From NCBI GenBank assembly GCA_029844215.1, contig CM056730.1:55068924-55132923 (forward strand): DNA of 64,000 nt, written 5' to 3'. The translations under genes and the position numbers were made by a program. The notes under the pieces were generated by a model that did not search any database, was not told where the DNA came from, and saw only the letters and a list, made by a program, of their open reading frames with translations. The DNA is from Przewalskia tangutica (taxonomy: Eukaryota; Streptophyta; Magnoliopsida; Solanales; Solanaceae). Positions 20,698 through 33,719 of the stretch are shown in pieces; positions within the stretch are counted from its first letter, which is position 1; each line of letters starts with the position of its first letter.

Positions 20698-23600
20698 GCC
20701 ACGACCAAACCGGCTCGCGATCGTGCCTTACCCGCACCCAAGTAGTCAAACAACATCGAGAAAATCAGCGGAAATTAAAACTCATACATGATAACCAATG
20801 AAAAGAGAAAACAAAGCAACCAAGCGGTTACCTTTTTCTCAAAAATAACTAACACCGAATAGCCATAATCCTCGCCACATCGCATTACTGCACTTAAGAA
20901 TTTTTATAACATCTCTCGACGGACAGTGGCCCGCCATACCCCGAATGTACAAAAAGTTCTACAACTTCAGGAACTGCACAAGTGACAAAGTCTCCGGCGA
21001 ATGGAGCTTTCGAGAACCGAACAGCGATCCAAAGTGCGGATCAACAAGCGATGTATCTCAACTCGCAGATGAACGCAGCCTCGGCGAGGTCAAGCATAAC
21101 AGTTTAGTATGCGAAATGTAAAAATATCAGAATGAAATCATAATAGTCTATAAGGAAAACAGGAGATACGTATGATAACCAAACTACAAGACACCACGAT
21201 ATACGCTCACCAAATCAAACCACATCAAGTCGTGGACTCACGCCCGAAAGATCATTACTCAAAGTGGACGATACTCGTGGGCTACCCAACGTGTCGCATG
21301 TCCAACCCAATAACAAGATAGTACTCATCAGGACGCATACCGTGGGCTACCCAACGTGTCGCATGTCCCAACCAATAACAAGATAATACTTCACCGGACG
21401 ATACTGCGGCTACCCAACGTGTCGGATGTCCCAACCAATAACAAGATAATACTCATCGTGGACGATACTCGGCTACCCAACGTGTCGGATGTCCGAACAA
21501 ATAACAAGATAATACTCATCGGGACGCATACTCGGCTACCCAACGTGTCAAGATGTCCAAACAAATACCCGATAATACTCATCAGGACGATACTGCTGGC
21601 TACCCAACGTGTCGGTATGTCCAAACCAGCTTTACAAGATAACACTCCTAATAAGCATACCCGGGCTACCCAACGTGTCGATATGTCCCCAAAGGATCAA
21701 TATAGTGGAAGCATACCCGCTGGCTACCCAACGTGTCGATATGTCCATCATACCACCCGACATCCGCCCTCCGTCGAGACTCAAGAAGACAAAGTCAAAC
21801 ACTTGCACAACAACAAAACTATCACCACAAGCACAGCAAGTTACACACAACTCAAAGTACCTTCGCTTAAGTCGACAAACCGGTTCCAACCCCAAAATAC
21901 TACATTCTTTCCTACCTTCAAAGACCTCTCTTTACGTAGAAACCATACGATACTATCACACGTAGTATCACACACATTCATGTTTAAAACACGACTTCAA
22001 ACACAATTAACATAACGTCAAGTATACCTTTTAAAAGTCCAAGTAATTAACTCCTTTAAGGTCAAGTATTCCTACCTTTTAAAACTAAGTCATTTACTTT
22101 TCCTTAAGAAAAGTTCGATATTTGAAAACAAGTGATTTATACTTTCAAACTCAAGTTACTTCTCTTTCCAAAATCCAAGACATTATCCTTTGCAATCCAT
22201 TAAGTTCATTCTTTGGAATTTTAAGAAAAGTCGAACTTGTTATCAATGATTCTCATTTAAGCACCATGATCTAGGAAATGTAATATCATTTTGTCTTATC
22301 TTAGTTTCTATGCAGATGGAGGTTTCACCGGTTTTAATATAATCAATTAGTGAAACCATTTCTTTATTAGCGCAGATGGTGTGTTCGATACTTGTTCCCA
22401 CTTTCAAATCCATTTCACATTCTTATGCCGTTATACCTAACTTCCCATAAAGCTAGTATAACTCTTAAGTTTTCAAAACTAAGTATTACTCATTACTCAC
22501 GAATGAGGTTTTACAACTTTTGAATACATTACAAATCTTTCACAATTCTAAGTTAAGTCTCTTATCTTACAAGATCAAGTCCCTTAACTTCCACCAATCA
22601 ACAACCGTTCTTTTACTCACATAAAGTTGTTATAACTAACTTCCCATAAAGCCGTTATAACCCCTTTATGTTTTAAACCAACCAATTACCACATAAACAT
22701 TTATGAGACCAAGAGGCTCATTCCTTAAGCACCGAGTGCCCATTACTAACTGATAAGACTTACTACTTTACACATAATGAAGCCCTTTACACTTCATAAC
22801 AAATCAAGACACAATTTGGAAAATCAATTTCTTTAACACACGCAAGGCCAACCGCACTATATATTTCACAAATAGTCATGTCAAGAGGATAGGAAGAATC
22901 ACATACCTCGACGATTGCCGACAAAAAGCAAAACGCCCACAAGATTGAACCCTTCATAGGATACGCTACTCGTAGCGCCTCAATCCTATAAGGGTCATAA
23001 GACATCTATTAACTTCTAGTTCAACGTAGAATAAGCTAAAAGCAAAGCCCCCGGTTCTACTTAACTTACTACCTTTATCCAAGGTCGAAAACAAGAACTC
23101 CATTCCAAACCCTTTTCAATTCTCTTTCAATTCAAGTTTTAGGTTAACATGATGTCTAACCCTAAACATCTTCAACTACCACAATTTCTTCTATACAACA
23201 TGCAACGACTAACTTTGTCACCAAAAGGTAGTTACAATCTTAAGGCTAACATGCCCACTTCGGTTTTCCACAGACAACAAGATCCAAATCCATGCAATAT
23301 AAAAGCCTCAGCTCAACTCTAAACTACTAAAATAAAACAAATTTCAGCTCACATCTATACTACTAAAATAAAACAAATTTAGCTCATAACCAAGAGAAAG
23401 GGAAACTTTTACCTTAAGGAATAGCCCACAAAGCCCCTTTTTCTTCCACCTCTTCCACAAAATCGCCCACCAAGTACTCCACGAGTTTACCCACACTTTT
23501 TCTTCTTGCCGCCCCCAACAATCTCCTCTAAAGCTAGGTTTTCTTCCAAAACTAGAGAGAAGGGAGAGGGTTTCCATGGAAGGGTTTTGAAATGAAATGA

Positions 23601-24125
23601 AATGGAATGGCCAAGTCTTCCAAGACTTGCCCTAAAATAGGACCACTTATCGATAAAAGGATGGGAGGGACACTTGTCACCCTCCCATAGGTTATAAACG
23701 AAATATCCTGTTTTCGCTTTTTCACTTCATCGCAAGAAAATCCCGCCTCGGCCGCACGCCGGCCAAGGCTTCCACTTCCAAAAATAAATCTTCGCATGCT
23801 CGGCCATGCCTCAGATTCGGCCACGGCGCTGCAACCTCGTGACTTCAAGATAATCGCGCGCGCCTCGCAGTCCGGCCGCGGCTGCACTGCATCGAGAATC
23901 TGCACTGACTCACGCACCAAACTTGAAACTTCCATAACTTTCGACTGATGTCCAATCGATTTAACGGTTTGTTGCGTTGGGATCTAGATTTAACTGCTAC
24001 ACATTAGGCTTTTTAAACACCTCGAAATTCTTAACAACTGGGGTACAACACTCCAAGGTAAACTAAAAATCCGGCCCAACACATGTTGTCAACTTATCTA
24101 TCTTCTAGAATTTACTGGTGTAACA
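20698..24125 (-). mobile_element. Element F 3' LTR (3428 bp)
   Basis: Runs from (T)GCCACGACCAAACC to TTTACTGGTGTAACA; the leading T seems lost in a CTG context. Left of it is GACTC, the same five bases that follow the other LTR at 29541-29545. Its right 1.2 kb (LTR start) is unrelated to that of A-E, while the middle and left parts are alike. Nearly identical to 26096-29540, with differences mostly at CTG/CAG/CCGG sites. Confidence 0.93.
21250..21760. repeat. ~60-68-bp minisatellite of F (3' LTR)
   Basis: About eight units with GGCTACCCAACGTGTCG, ATGTCC and AACAAGATAATACTCATC. The bases before GGCTACCC vary as CGTGG, CGG, GCTGG, CCGG and TGCGG, which look like different misreadings of one underlying CTGCTGG. 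The 219-residue frame over this array is not a gene. Confidence 0.85.
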
Positions 24126-24790
24126 TTCTTCCTCTTAGAAACATTCGCCCGAATGTTCCTTCTAAGTCTTCGTAACACACGCGCAGATAGTCTTCACTAC
24201 TATACCTACCAAAAACTCATTTATGCCTCTCATGGCCATAATATAGAAATCACGCATCTCCAAATTCCACTAACTGGGAAATCACCTCACGTGCAAACAT
24301 CACTATTTTCTCCTCCTCGTCTAAAGGATACTCTCCTTACTGGCTGCACTTCCTTGTACACTCACACCCTCTCTAGTACACGCCCACAATTCACCATCGC
24401 CTGCTTTCTACCACCTCGAGTCACTACCTCCAACTCGCCCATCTTACTAATCCACGCCATGGAAGCTACCACTTCCATCGCAAACTACCCATGGAATCAT
24501 CACACAAAACTCCATGTATACCATACACTCCGACAAGGATTAACAAGAAAGGCTTCTACCCAAGACTACTTTACATCTAAGGTCTCAATCGTTATAAATT
24601 CTAAGGTTCAAAATTTTTCTCATCCCCAAACTTACCCTCTTTATTAACCATGCTTCCAAAACACATTATATACACAAAGCTACCCGAACATAAGACTCAA
24701 CACATCACCACAACATCAAAGCATACAATACTTGTAGGGTTAAGAACATACCAGAACTTATTGCTTCACCTCCCTTCTTGTCGCTCTACT
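24126..24790 (-). other. Element F polypurine tract, 3' untranslated part and spacer
   Basis: TTCTTCCTCTTAGAA (24126-24140) is the polypurine tract (minus). 24141-24440 matches the 3' untranslated part of the other elements, and at ~24450 homology jumps straight to the gag-proximal spacer (GGAAGCTACCACTTCCATCG). The integrase stretch is wholly absent. No ORF of note. Confidence 0.75.
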
Positions 24791-25901
24791 CATGTTCTTT
24801 CCAAGACGACGCACAAAAGGAGGAGGTGAATCGCCCATCGATCCCGGCGTGAATCTCAACCTCCGCGCTATCTCTCGTGGGACAATTCCTTGCAAAATGG
24901 CCCACTGGCCGCATGTAAAACAGATTCCCTATTAGCACGACACTCCCATCGCGAGCCTACCACAATGGTCACAACGAGGTAAGGGTGGTCCCATCCGACT
25001 AACATCCCCGATCCCCAAAACTCAAACTCGAGCCCGACCGCCCCGAATTTTTCGAACGCCCCGACGATCGAGCGGAGCACTCCATACCGGGCGAGGCGCA
25101 TAACTAACTCCGCCGAGGCCGCCGCCCGAAGGTCACCAGCGACCCCGCCTTGGCCCTACTCGCTGATTCGTCATTCCGCCGACTCTACGTGCCTCACATC
25201 CAAGTGCATGAGCTCGCACGCGGCAATGTCCATGCCCTACAAGAGCTACTCCCGAGCAACTCTCTCGCCAAATAGTCAAGCCCGCGTGACATAGCGGTGC
25301 ACTCGCCCTCCATGTCGGCTACTAACGCGGGACGCATCGAGCTAGTGAGTTAAACTCCACGTTGTACTCTGAACCGCACGCCTGCTCGCCTCAACATCAA
25401 AAACTGTTTACCGAGTCCTCCTCATCCGCGAGGCAAGAAATGTGCAAGAAATGCCTCCGAGAACTCGTCCCATCTCGGAAGTGCATGCCCTCCCGACAGC
25501 TCCCACGAATCAAACCGGCCGATCATGCGGTATCACGCACCGACGAACCTAGACCACCGACTCGGTCTCCGATGCCTCGATCACTCTCATGATCCGTCAG
25601 AATCGCTTGATAAACTCCTCGCGGATCATCCTCGTGCCTCGACCAGAACTCGCGCCACAACTCGAAAGTCCCGCACCTCAAACTATCCGATCTCGTGAAC
25701 CATCGCGCATCGAACCGCCGGCCCACTTATCCTCGTGTTCGCCACAACTCGCCAATAATCGCCAACTCCTTGTAACCCATCTCCTCCGCCTGCATCGGAC
25801 CGAGGCTCGTGCATCGTGGGTCTCAGAGACTGCCGCCGCTTCTACTCGCAGCCTCCTCTCGCCGCTTTGCCCTTCCGGGCCCCGTTGCCTTTCGCAGGCA
25901 T
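24791..25901 (-). pseudogene. gag: Element F gag remnant
   Basis: Start codon at 25899-25901 (minus) in the common context. Readable parts: the DDPRGV and FTRSDSLR region near 25640-25700, the core near 25200-25560, and two zinc knuckles at ~24868-24990 (CDHCGRSRWECR, then a second CFTCGQ half). Many frame breaks at CTG/CAG/CCGG sites. It is the only coding remnant of F and would supply particle protein, if anything. Confidence 0.75.
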
Positions 25902-26095
25902 AATCGTAAAAACGAAACACGCCGCAGGGTCCAACTTACAACACCTCTAAGGCACGATCTCGTAATGAGAAGAATAGAAACTAATCCTAAATGTCTCAGC
26001 CTCGATTATAGATGTGGTGCACAACACATCGATAATCAAGACTTACTTAGACACGGTCAGTAGACACTTTCCGAGGACTAATCGCTCGATACTAC
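25902..26095 (-). other. Element F leader, palindrome and primer-binding site
   Basis: Palindrome at 26004-26037 has an A-T pair at the position that is G-T in A and G-C in B. The primer site (GCTCGATACTAC, 26084-26095) is damaged relative to GCTCTGATACCA. Confidence 0.8.
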
Positions 26096-29000
26096 TGCCA
26101 CGACCAAACGGCTCGCGATCGTGCCTTACCCGCACCCAAGTAGTCAAACAACATCGAGAGAAAATCGGAAATTAAAACTCATACATGATAACCAATGAAA
26201 AGAGAAAACAAAGCAACCAAGCGTTACCTTTTCTCAAAAATAACTAACACTGAACAGCCATAATCCTCGCCACATCGCATTACTGCACTTCTAAGAATTT
26301 TTATAACATCTCTGACGGACAGTGGCCCCGCCATACCCCGAATGTACAAAAAGTTCTACAACTTCGTGGAACTGCACCAAGTGACAAAGTCTCCGGGAAT
26401 GGAGCTTTCGAGAATCGAACACGATCCAAAGTGCGGATCAACAAGCGATGTATCTCAACTCGCAGATGAACGCAGCCCCGGGCGAGGTCAAGATAACAGT
26501 ATGCCGAAATGCAAAAAAAATATCAGAAATGAAATCATAATAGTCTATAAGGAAAACAGAGACATGTATGATAACCAAACTACAAGACACCACGATATAC
26601 GCCTACCAAATCAAACCACATCAAGTCGTGGACTCACGCCCAAAGATCATTACTCAAAGTGGACGATACTCTGGCTACCCAACGTGTCGCATGTCCAACC
26701 CAATAACAAGATAGTACTCATCGTGGACGATACTGCTGGCTACCCAACGTGTCGCATGTCCCAACCAATAACAAGATAATACTCATCGTGGACGCATACT
26801 CGGCTACCCAACGTGTCAAGATGTCCCAACCAATAACAAGATAATACTCACCTGGACGCATACTCGGCTACCCAACGTGTCGGTATGTCCAAACAAATAA
26901 CAAGATAATACTCATCGTGGACACATACTGCGGCTACCCAACGCGGTCAAGATGTCCAAACAAATACCAGATAATACTCACCGTGGACGATACTCGGGGC
27001 TACCCAACGCGGTCGGTATGTCCAAACCGGCTTTACAAGATAACACTTAATAAGCATACCCGCTGGCTACCCAACGTGTCGATATGTCCCAAAGGATCAA
27101 TATAGTGGAAGCATACCCGGGCTACCCAACGCGGTCGATATGTCCATCATACCACCCGATATCCGCCTCCGTCGAGACTCGCAAAGACAAAGTCAAACAC
27201 TTGCACAACAACAAAACTATCACCACAAGCACGTAAGTTACACACAACTCAAAGTACCTTCGTTTAAGTCGACAAACCGGTTCCAACCCCAAAATACTAC
27301 ATTCTTTCCTACCTTCAAAGACCTCTCTTTACGTAGAAACCATACGATACTATCACACGTAGTATCACACACATTCATGTTTAAAACACGACTTCAAACA
27401 CAATTAACATAACGTCAAGTATACCTTTTAAAAGTCCAAGTAATTAACTCCTTTAAGGTCAAGTATTCCTACCTTTTAAAACTAAGTCCTTTACTTTTCC
27501 CTTAAGAAAAGTTCGATATTTGAAAACAAGTGATTTATACTTTCAAACTCAAGTTACTTCTCTTTTCCAAAATCCAAGACATTATCCTTTGCAATCCATT
27601 AAGTTCATTCTTTGGAATTTTAAGAAAAGTCGAACTTGTTATCAATGATTCTCATTTAAGCACCATGATCTAGGAAATGTAATATCATTTTGTCTTATCT
27701 TAGTTTCTATGCAGATGGAGGTTTCTACTGGTTTTAATATAATCAATTAGTGAAACCATTTCCTTTATTAGCTATGCAGGTGTGTTCGATACTTGTTCCC
27801 ACTTTCAAATCCATTTCACATTCTTATGCCGTTATACCTAACTTCCCATAAAGCTAGTATAACTCTTAAGTTTTCAAAACTAAGTATTACTCATTACTCA
27901 CGAATGAGGTTTTACAACTTTTGAATACATTACAACTCTTTCACAATTCTAAGTTAAGTCTCTTATCTTACAAGATCAAGTCCCTTAACTTCCACCAATC
28001 AACAACCGTTCTTTTACTCACATAAAGTTGTTATAACTAACTTCCCATAAAGCCGTTATAACCCCTTTATGTTTTAAACCAACCAATTACCACATAAACA
28101 TTTATGAGACCAAGAGGGCTCATTCCTTAAGACCGAGTGCCCATTACTAACTGGATAAGACTTACTACTCTTACACATAATGAAGCCCTTTACACTTCAT
28201 AACAAATCAAGACACAATTTGGAAAATCAATTTCCTTTAACACACGCGCCAACCGCACTATATATTTCACAAATAGTCATGTCAAGAGGATAGGAAGAAT
28301 CACATACCTCGCGACGATTGCCGACAAAAAGCAAAACGCCTACGGTATTGAACCCTTCAGTAGGATACGCTACTCGTAGCGCTCAATCCTATAAGTGGTC
28401 ATAAGACATCTATTAACTTCTAGTTCGAACGTAGAATAAGCTAAAAGCAAAGCCCCTGGGTTCTACGGAACTTACTACCTTTATCCAAGGTCGAAAACAG
28501 TAACCCATTCCAAACCCTTTTCAATTCTCTTTCAATTCAAGTTTTAGGTTAACATGATGTCTAACCCTAAACATCTTCAACTACCACAATTTCCCTTCTA
28601 TACAACATGCAACGACTAACTTTGTCACCAAAAGGTAGTTACAATCTTAAGGCTAACATGCCCACTTCGGTTTTCCACAGGACAACAAGATCCAAATCCA
28701 TGCAATATAAAACAGCCTCAGGCTCAACTCTAAACTACTATAATAAAAAAGCCTCAGGCTCACATCTATACTACTAAAATAAAACAGCCTTAGCTCATAA
28801 CCAAGAGAAAGGGGAAACTTTTACCTTAAGGAATAGCCCACAAAGCCCCTTTTTCTTCCACCTCTTTCCGTCAAAATCGCCCACCAGCGTTACCCACGAG
28901 TTTACCCACACTTTTTCTTCTTGCCGCCGCCCCAACAATCTCCTCTAAAGCTAGGTTTTCTTCCAAAAACTAGAGAGAAGGGAGAGGGTTTCCATGGAAG

Positions 29001-29540
29001 GGTTTTGAAATGAAATGAAATGGAATGGCCAAGTCTTCCAAGACTTGGCCCTAAAATAGGACCACTTATCGATAAAAGGATGGAGGGACACTTGTCACCC
29101 TCCCATAGGTTATAAACGAAATATCCTGTTTTCGTCACTTATCGCAAAAATCCCGCCTCGCGCGCTGCTCACCACGGCCAAGGCGCCACTTCCAAAAATA
29201 AATCTTCTCAGATGTCGGCCATGCCAGATTCAGCGCATGGCGCTGCAACCTCGTGACTTCAAGATAATCGGCGCCATGCCGCATCCGGCGGCCATTGCAC
29301 TGCATCGAGAATCACGCACTGACTACGCACCAAACTTGAAACTTCCATAACTTTCGACTCCGATGTCCAATCGATTTAACGGTTTGTTGCGTTGGGATCT
29401 AGATTTAACGGGCTACACATTAGGCTTTTTAAACACCTCGAAATTCTTAACAACTGGGGTACAACACTCCAAGGTAAACTAAAAATCCGTCCAACACATG
29501 TTGTCAACTTATCTATCTTCTAGAATTTACTGGTGTAACA
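26096..29540 (-). mobile_element. Element F 5' LTR (3445 bp)
   Basis: Runs TGCCACGACCAAACGG to TTTACTGGTGTAACA and adjoins a primer-binding site on its left, so it is the 5' LTR. It is followed by GACTC (29541-29545). Minisatellite units lie at 26650-27150. Pairwise differences from 20698-24125 are concentrated at CHG-type sites. Confidence 0.93.
26650..27150. repeat. ~60-68-bp minisatellite of F (5' LTR)
   Basis: Same array as 21250-21760, with the same unit order and nearly the same unit count. Array change since insertion has therefore been slight; unit differences are mostly around CTGG/CGG. Confidence 0.85.
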
Positions 29541-29545
29541 GACTC

Positions 29546-30311
29546 GCTTACGCCCTCTTCTCGCTGATCTTGGTTAATTCGCCGATCTCTACGTTTCCTC
29601 GCCGCTGCGCATAAGCTCGACGCTGGCAATGTCCATGTCCGATCAAGAGCTACTTGTACAACCTCTCAGAAAAAAATCGTCAAGTCCTGTGACATATCGG
29701 TGCACTCTATCCTCTATGTCTGTCACTAAAGCGGGGACATAATGAGCAAATGAGTCAAACTCTATATTGTATTCCCGAACCGTCCGCCCGTTCTGCCTCA
29801 ACCTCATAAATCTATCTGCCCGAGCTCTCCTCATCTGCGAGGGCAAGAAGTGTGTAATAAAAGCCTCTGAGGTCTTGATCACTTTCATGATCCGCTGCAA
29901 CTGTTGAATAAACTCCTGAGGATCTTCCTCAGTTCTCGATCCATAGAACTCGGGTGGACTGCAACTCAAGAAGTCCCGAAGTCTCAAACTATCGGATCTA
30001 GGGTGAACTATTGGTACTGGCGGGACCACCGGCTCCCGTCCGTCCTCATTCCCCAGCCACCAGACTAGCTAGTAACTGGGCCATCTCCTTGCAACTCATA
30101 TCCTCTCTTCCTGGCCGTGGGACTAGAGGCTCAGGTATCGTAGTCTCGAGAAATCGCCGCTCTAAACTCGATGGGCTAGCGCGCCATAAAACTCGCCGTT
30201 CAAGTACTATCTCGTAATGGCCAAGCCAGGCTCTCAGAACCCTCCGTGTTCTACTCGTAGCTCCTCTCGCCGCTTGCCCAACTGGGCCCTGGTTGCCTTG
30301 CGTAGAGGCGT
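29546..30311 (-). pseudogene. gag: Element C gag, N-terminal and core part, copy 1
   Basis: Continues C's gag after element F. A long clean frame on the minus strand gives VHPRSDSLRLRDFLSCSP, then FITHFLPSQMRRARADRF and REYNIEFDSFAHYVPALV. Part of the usual core is missing between VIKTSE and AFITHF, so VLGSHRLRDTA..W is deleted. The start codon is ACG instead of ATG (30309-30311), as in copy 2 (40962-40964), so this change predates the duplication. Confidence 0.85.
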
Positions 30312-30404
30312 AACGGGTACATAAGAATACGCCAGAGGGAGTCCAACTTATAACACAGCTCTAAGGCACGATCTCAGAGTGAGAAGAATGGAAACCAATC
30401 CTAA
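30312..30404 (-). other. Element C leader, cut at duplication junction
   Basis: Leader sequence matches 40965-41055 and then stops at TCCTAA (30399-30404). The palindrome, primer site and LTR expected next are missing; the sequence instead enters the middle of an LTR of the E/G type. Confidence 0.85.
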
Positions 30405-32712
30405 GGTACTACGTACGTTAAATTCCTTTTAAAGATCCATTTCTTTTACAAAGGTCACCCGATACCCGTAGTATAAAAATAGAGTGACTAACATTGTTAA
30501 GTAAACCAAAATGCTTTCCGTTGTAAAATCAAGTAACAACCTTATTTTCCAAACGTTCAAGTTTGCCTAATTTCAAATGCTCAAGTTTCTCATTTTAGAA
30601 AAGGTTTCGTAGTTCATAGTTTTAATCCTTTAAAACATAATTCTCCTTTAAACGTTTTGAGAAACATATGTCTTATATGTGAGTAGGTTATTCTTGTTTA
30701 TAATCAATCTTATTAAGCAGCCATGATCTAGGAAATGTAATATCATTTTGTCTCATCTTAGCTTCTATGCAGATGGAGGTTTCTACTGGTTTTAATACCA
30801 TACTTCATTATTCAATACATTTTTCTTTATTAACGCTGCAGTGGTTTGCCGATACTCATTCGATTCAAATCAAGAAACATTATTCCTTTTAAAACCAAGT
30901 ACTCATTACTCACGAATGAGGTTTCACACTTTTAACCAAATTCATATCAATACCATTAAGTCAAGTCTCTTATCTTCAAAAATCAAGAAACCATTCTTTT
31001 TATCACTCTAAGACGTTATACCTAACTTCCCATAAAGCTAGTACAACTCTTATGTTTTCAAAGCCAAGTATTACTCTTCTTTCAAAAAGGTCTTTTGAAA
31101 CACTTCAAGTTCTTTATTACTACACATCAAATCCGTTATAAGTCAAATCGTTACCCTTTGAAACCACAAAACATTTTCTTACCTACATAAAGTCATATAA
31201 CCAACTTCCCATAAAGCCGTTATAACACTTTATGTTTCAAACCAATCAAATACATTAAACACATGACGCTTCACCGCACTACATAGTTATACACATATCA
31301 TGCTAGAACAGATAGGAAGAGGTTCACATACCTCGCGACGACATCGACTAATAGCAAAGCGCCCAAGTACCTCAAACCGCTTGGCTACACCTAAAGCCAA
31401 CGAGACCCCGCCACACGTAGTATTTCAACCTATAGAGGCCACAAGGCGCCTATTAACATCTTAGATCTCAATGTAGAATATCTTACAGAAAATTCGGCAG
31501 CACCTCCCCCCCCCGCAACAGCGTAATCTCCTCCTCTATCGAGTTCGGCTACCAAGCCAACCAGGGGGGGTTTTGCACGTCTAACCGGACGTGTACAATT
31601 CTACTCACAGTAATGCTACACAAGTCTACTGTAATACAGTCCTATGTAATTACAGCTACCACTTCTTAAAATTCAGAGCTTAAGTCGCAAGACATTGCCA
31701 TAAGTATTATTCAGCTTAAGTCAAAAGACATTGCCGCACAACTATGTTCATTCTATATATAGTATACTTAACTATATACTCCTACAACATGTAATTTCCA
31801 ATTACAATGTATGTCAAGAATGTTTACCTCGATAAGCCCAAAATTATCCGAGTTTATATGTCGATCCTGGGCAAGGTTTAGCTCCTACTCCGCGCGCTCC
31901 AACCCGCTCCAAACAACCCTTAGAAGTTCTAACCAACTTCTACTTAACACTTCAACCGACTATGAAGGTTTTTCCTTAGGGTTTCGTTTTTGTGACTGAG
32001 GGAAGTATAATAGTATTTTCTGGGCTTTTGTATAAGTGTAACCTTGGGAATACTACAAGGTATTTGGGCCAAGGTATTTGGGCATTATAACAATACTTGA
32101 AGAGTATTTCTATACCACAAAAGGGGGGTATTTATATGAGGCAACTAGGCTGGGAGGGGTACCCCACGGCTAAACACCACAGCGGAGTGGGAGGCGCCGC
32201 CAAGGCTCTCAAAGGGGAGGGGTGGTGGACGAAACTCACAAGGGAGAGTGAGGGATTTTAACACTGAGAAGAATATTTGGATGAAGAATTTCATCAACAA
32301 AGGGTGGGTATTTATAGGTCAAGCCATGGCCAACCAAGGGCCAAGATTAATCCATGTGTTAGGCAAGTGTAAGGCCAAGATCAAGCCAAGTACACCTTAT
32401 CCATCTACCACCAAAATATCCTACCAACTACTTGACAAAACAAGCCACATTTTTCGTCCCAATTACCGCCCAAACGCGTTCCCAATTGTAGGGTGACAAG
32501 TGTCTCCTCTCGTTGGTCCAAAATGTTTCGCCTCTCGGAAAAATCCGCAAAATTATAAAGGACATAGCCGGAATTTTCCCTACGAAAGTCGTGGAAACGC
32601 TTCATTTAAAAACGACTTTTGGTAGTTATGTACAATTTCAACCTTGCCTAACTTTAAGGCTCAAATTTCTACGCACGCCCTCACGCATACCACGGAAATA
32701 CGGGGTATACCA
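30405..32712 (-). mobile_element. Element G 3' LTR, truncated (2308 bp)
   Basis: Near-identical to 16516-18822 and to 36059-38344. It lacks the left ~930 bp, including the minisatellite, because of the duplication junction. Its right end, TACGGGGTATACCA, is followed by a polypurine tract. TATAAATA-type box at ~32309 (minus). Confidence 0.9.
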
Positions 32713-33719
32713 TTCTCCCCTCCTAAGAAACATTCGTCCCGAATGTTCCTTCTAATCCTCAAAACAAACATGCGCCAGTATAGTCTTCACTACTATATTT
32801 ACGAGAACAAATCCTGCCACACCTGGCCACAGAAACACCCGCGCAAATACTTACATCCAAGTCCACGAGGAAACACCTCTAACATCACAAACTTTTGTCA
32901 CTTTGCCGCGAGGTTCTAGTGTCACTCCGGCGACCCAACAAATGGTACCGATCGCACGCGATCCCCGAGGTCTAAAATATACATCCTTCGCACCTTCTCC
33001 CTTTACAAGAAATGATCATATCTATGCTCGCAATACATGCCGCCTCTACCCTTACTCGTCGTATTCTTCCGAACACTTGAACTCTTCTAGTATACGTACC
33101 ACACTTCACCATCGCTTGATTTTCAAAACCTCGAGTCACCACCTCCAACTTGGTTATCTTACTAGCCTCAATCTTCCTTAAGGCCATTCCCGCCTTCACG
33201 ACCGCTCGTCGAACACACCTACGAACTCATACGATGGTCAACTAAACTTGGGCCTAGCACCTCGTGACCCTACCACCGGCGACCACCTGCAGCTGACCCC
33301 ACCTCGAAACAGGCCGCGGGTTGGCCCGCAACATGGCCCCAACCCGACCCACTTAACGCATCACGCTATTGTTTCCCGATCCAGAACAATCTTACCTATA
33401 CAAGTCATGAAAGCTACCACTTCCATTTTACACTACCCAAGGAATTATCCCAGAACACATTTATACGCAAACCAAGTATTTCAACAAAGACTAACCGTAA
33501 AATCTTTTATTCAAGATGACCTTACCTCTAAGGTCTCAACACGAAATATTCTAAGGTTCACACTTTCCATGCCCCCATACATATCCTTTCAACTAACCAT
33601 GCTTTCTAACTCATAACCAACATAACGCTATCCGAACGTAGCACACAATAAGAAGGTCATTATATCATGCATACAAATCTCTAGAGGGTTAAGGATATAC
33701 ATGAATCTACCGCTCCACT
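32713..33719 (-). other. Element G polypurine tract, 3' untranslated part and spacer
   Basis: TTCTCCCCTCCTAAG (32713-32727) is the polypurine tract. 32728-33170 matches A 2895-3242; 33180-33340 holds the short integrase-proximal stretch; 33340-33719 is the conserved spacer. The integrase core is absent, as in A. Confidence 0.75.

Larger units (their letters stand above)
20698..29540 (-). mobile_element. Element F, complete non-autonomous LTR retrotransposon (8843 bp)
   Basis: Two near-identical LTRs, polypurine tract, gag remnant, leader palindrome and primer site, flanked by GACTC. The internal region is only 1970 bp, with gag as the single coding remnant. It sits in C's gag; the empty site is seen in the second copy at about 40211-40225. 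High LTR identity means a recent insertion, the more so if many differences are sequence errors. Confidence 0.93.
16512..30404. repeat. Tandem duplication, copy 1 (interrupted by F)
   Basis: From the middle of LTR E through C's integrase and gag to C's leader. It corresponds to 30405-41055, except that G's internal region is absent and element F is present. The copies join at 30399-30404, where TCCTAA is shared by C's leader (41050-41055) and the LTR (36053-36058). Confidence 0.75.

Noticed and set aside
21356..22015. 219-residue open frame, longest in the window
   Set aside because: Its first half is translated minisatellite (repeating LPNVS..PTNNKI) inside F's LTR; the matching frame in the other LTR is broken.
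26650..27150. CRISPR-like regular repeats
   Set aside because: Units are contiguous imperfect copies without unique spacers, lie in an LTR and are shared between both LTRs; no cas genes; plant setting.
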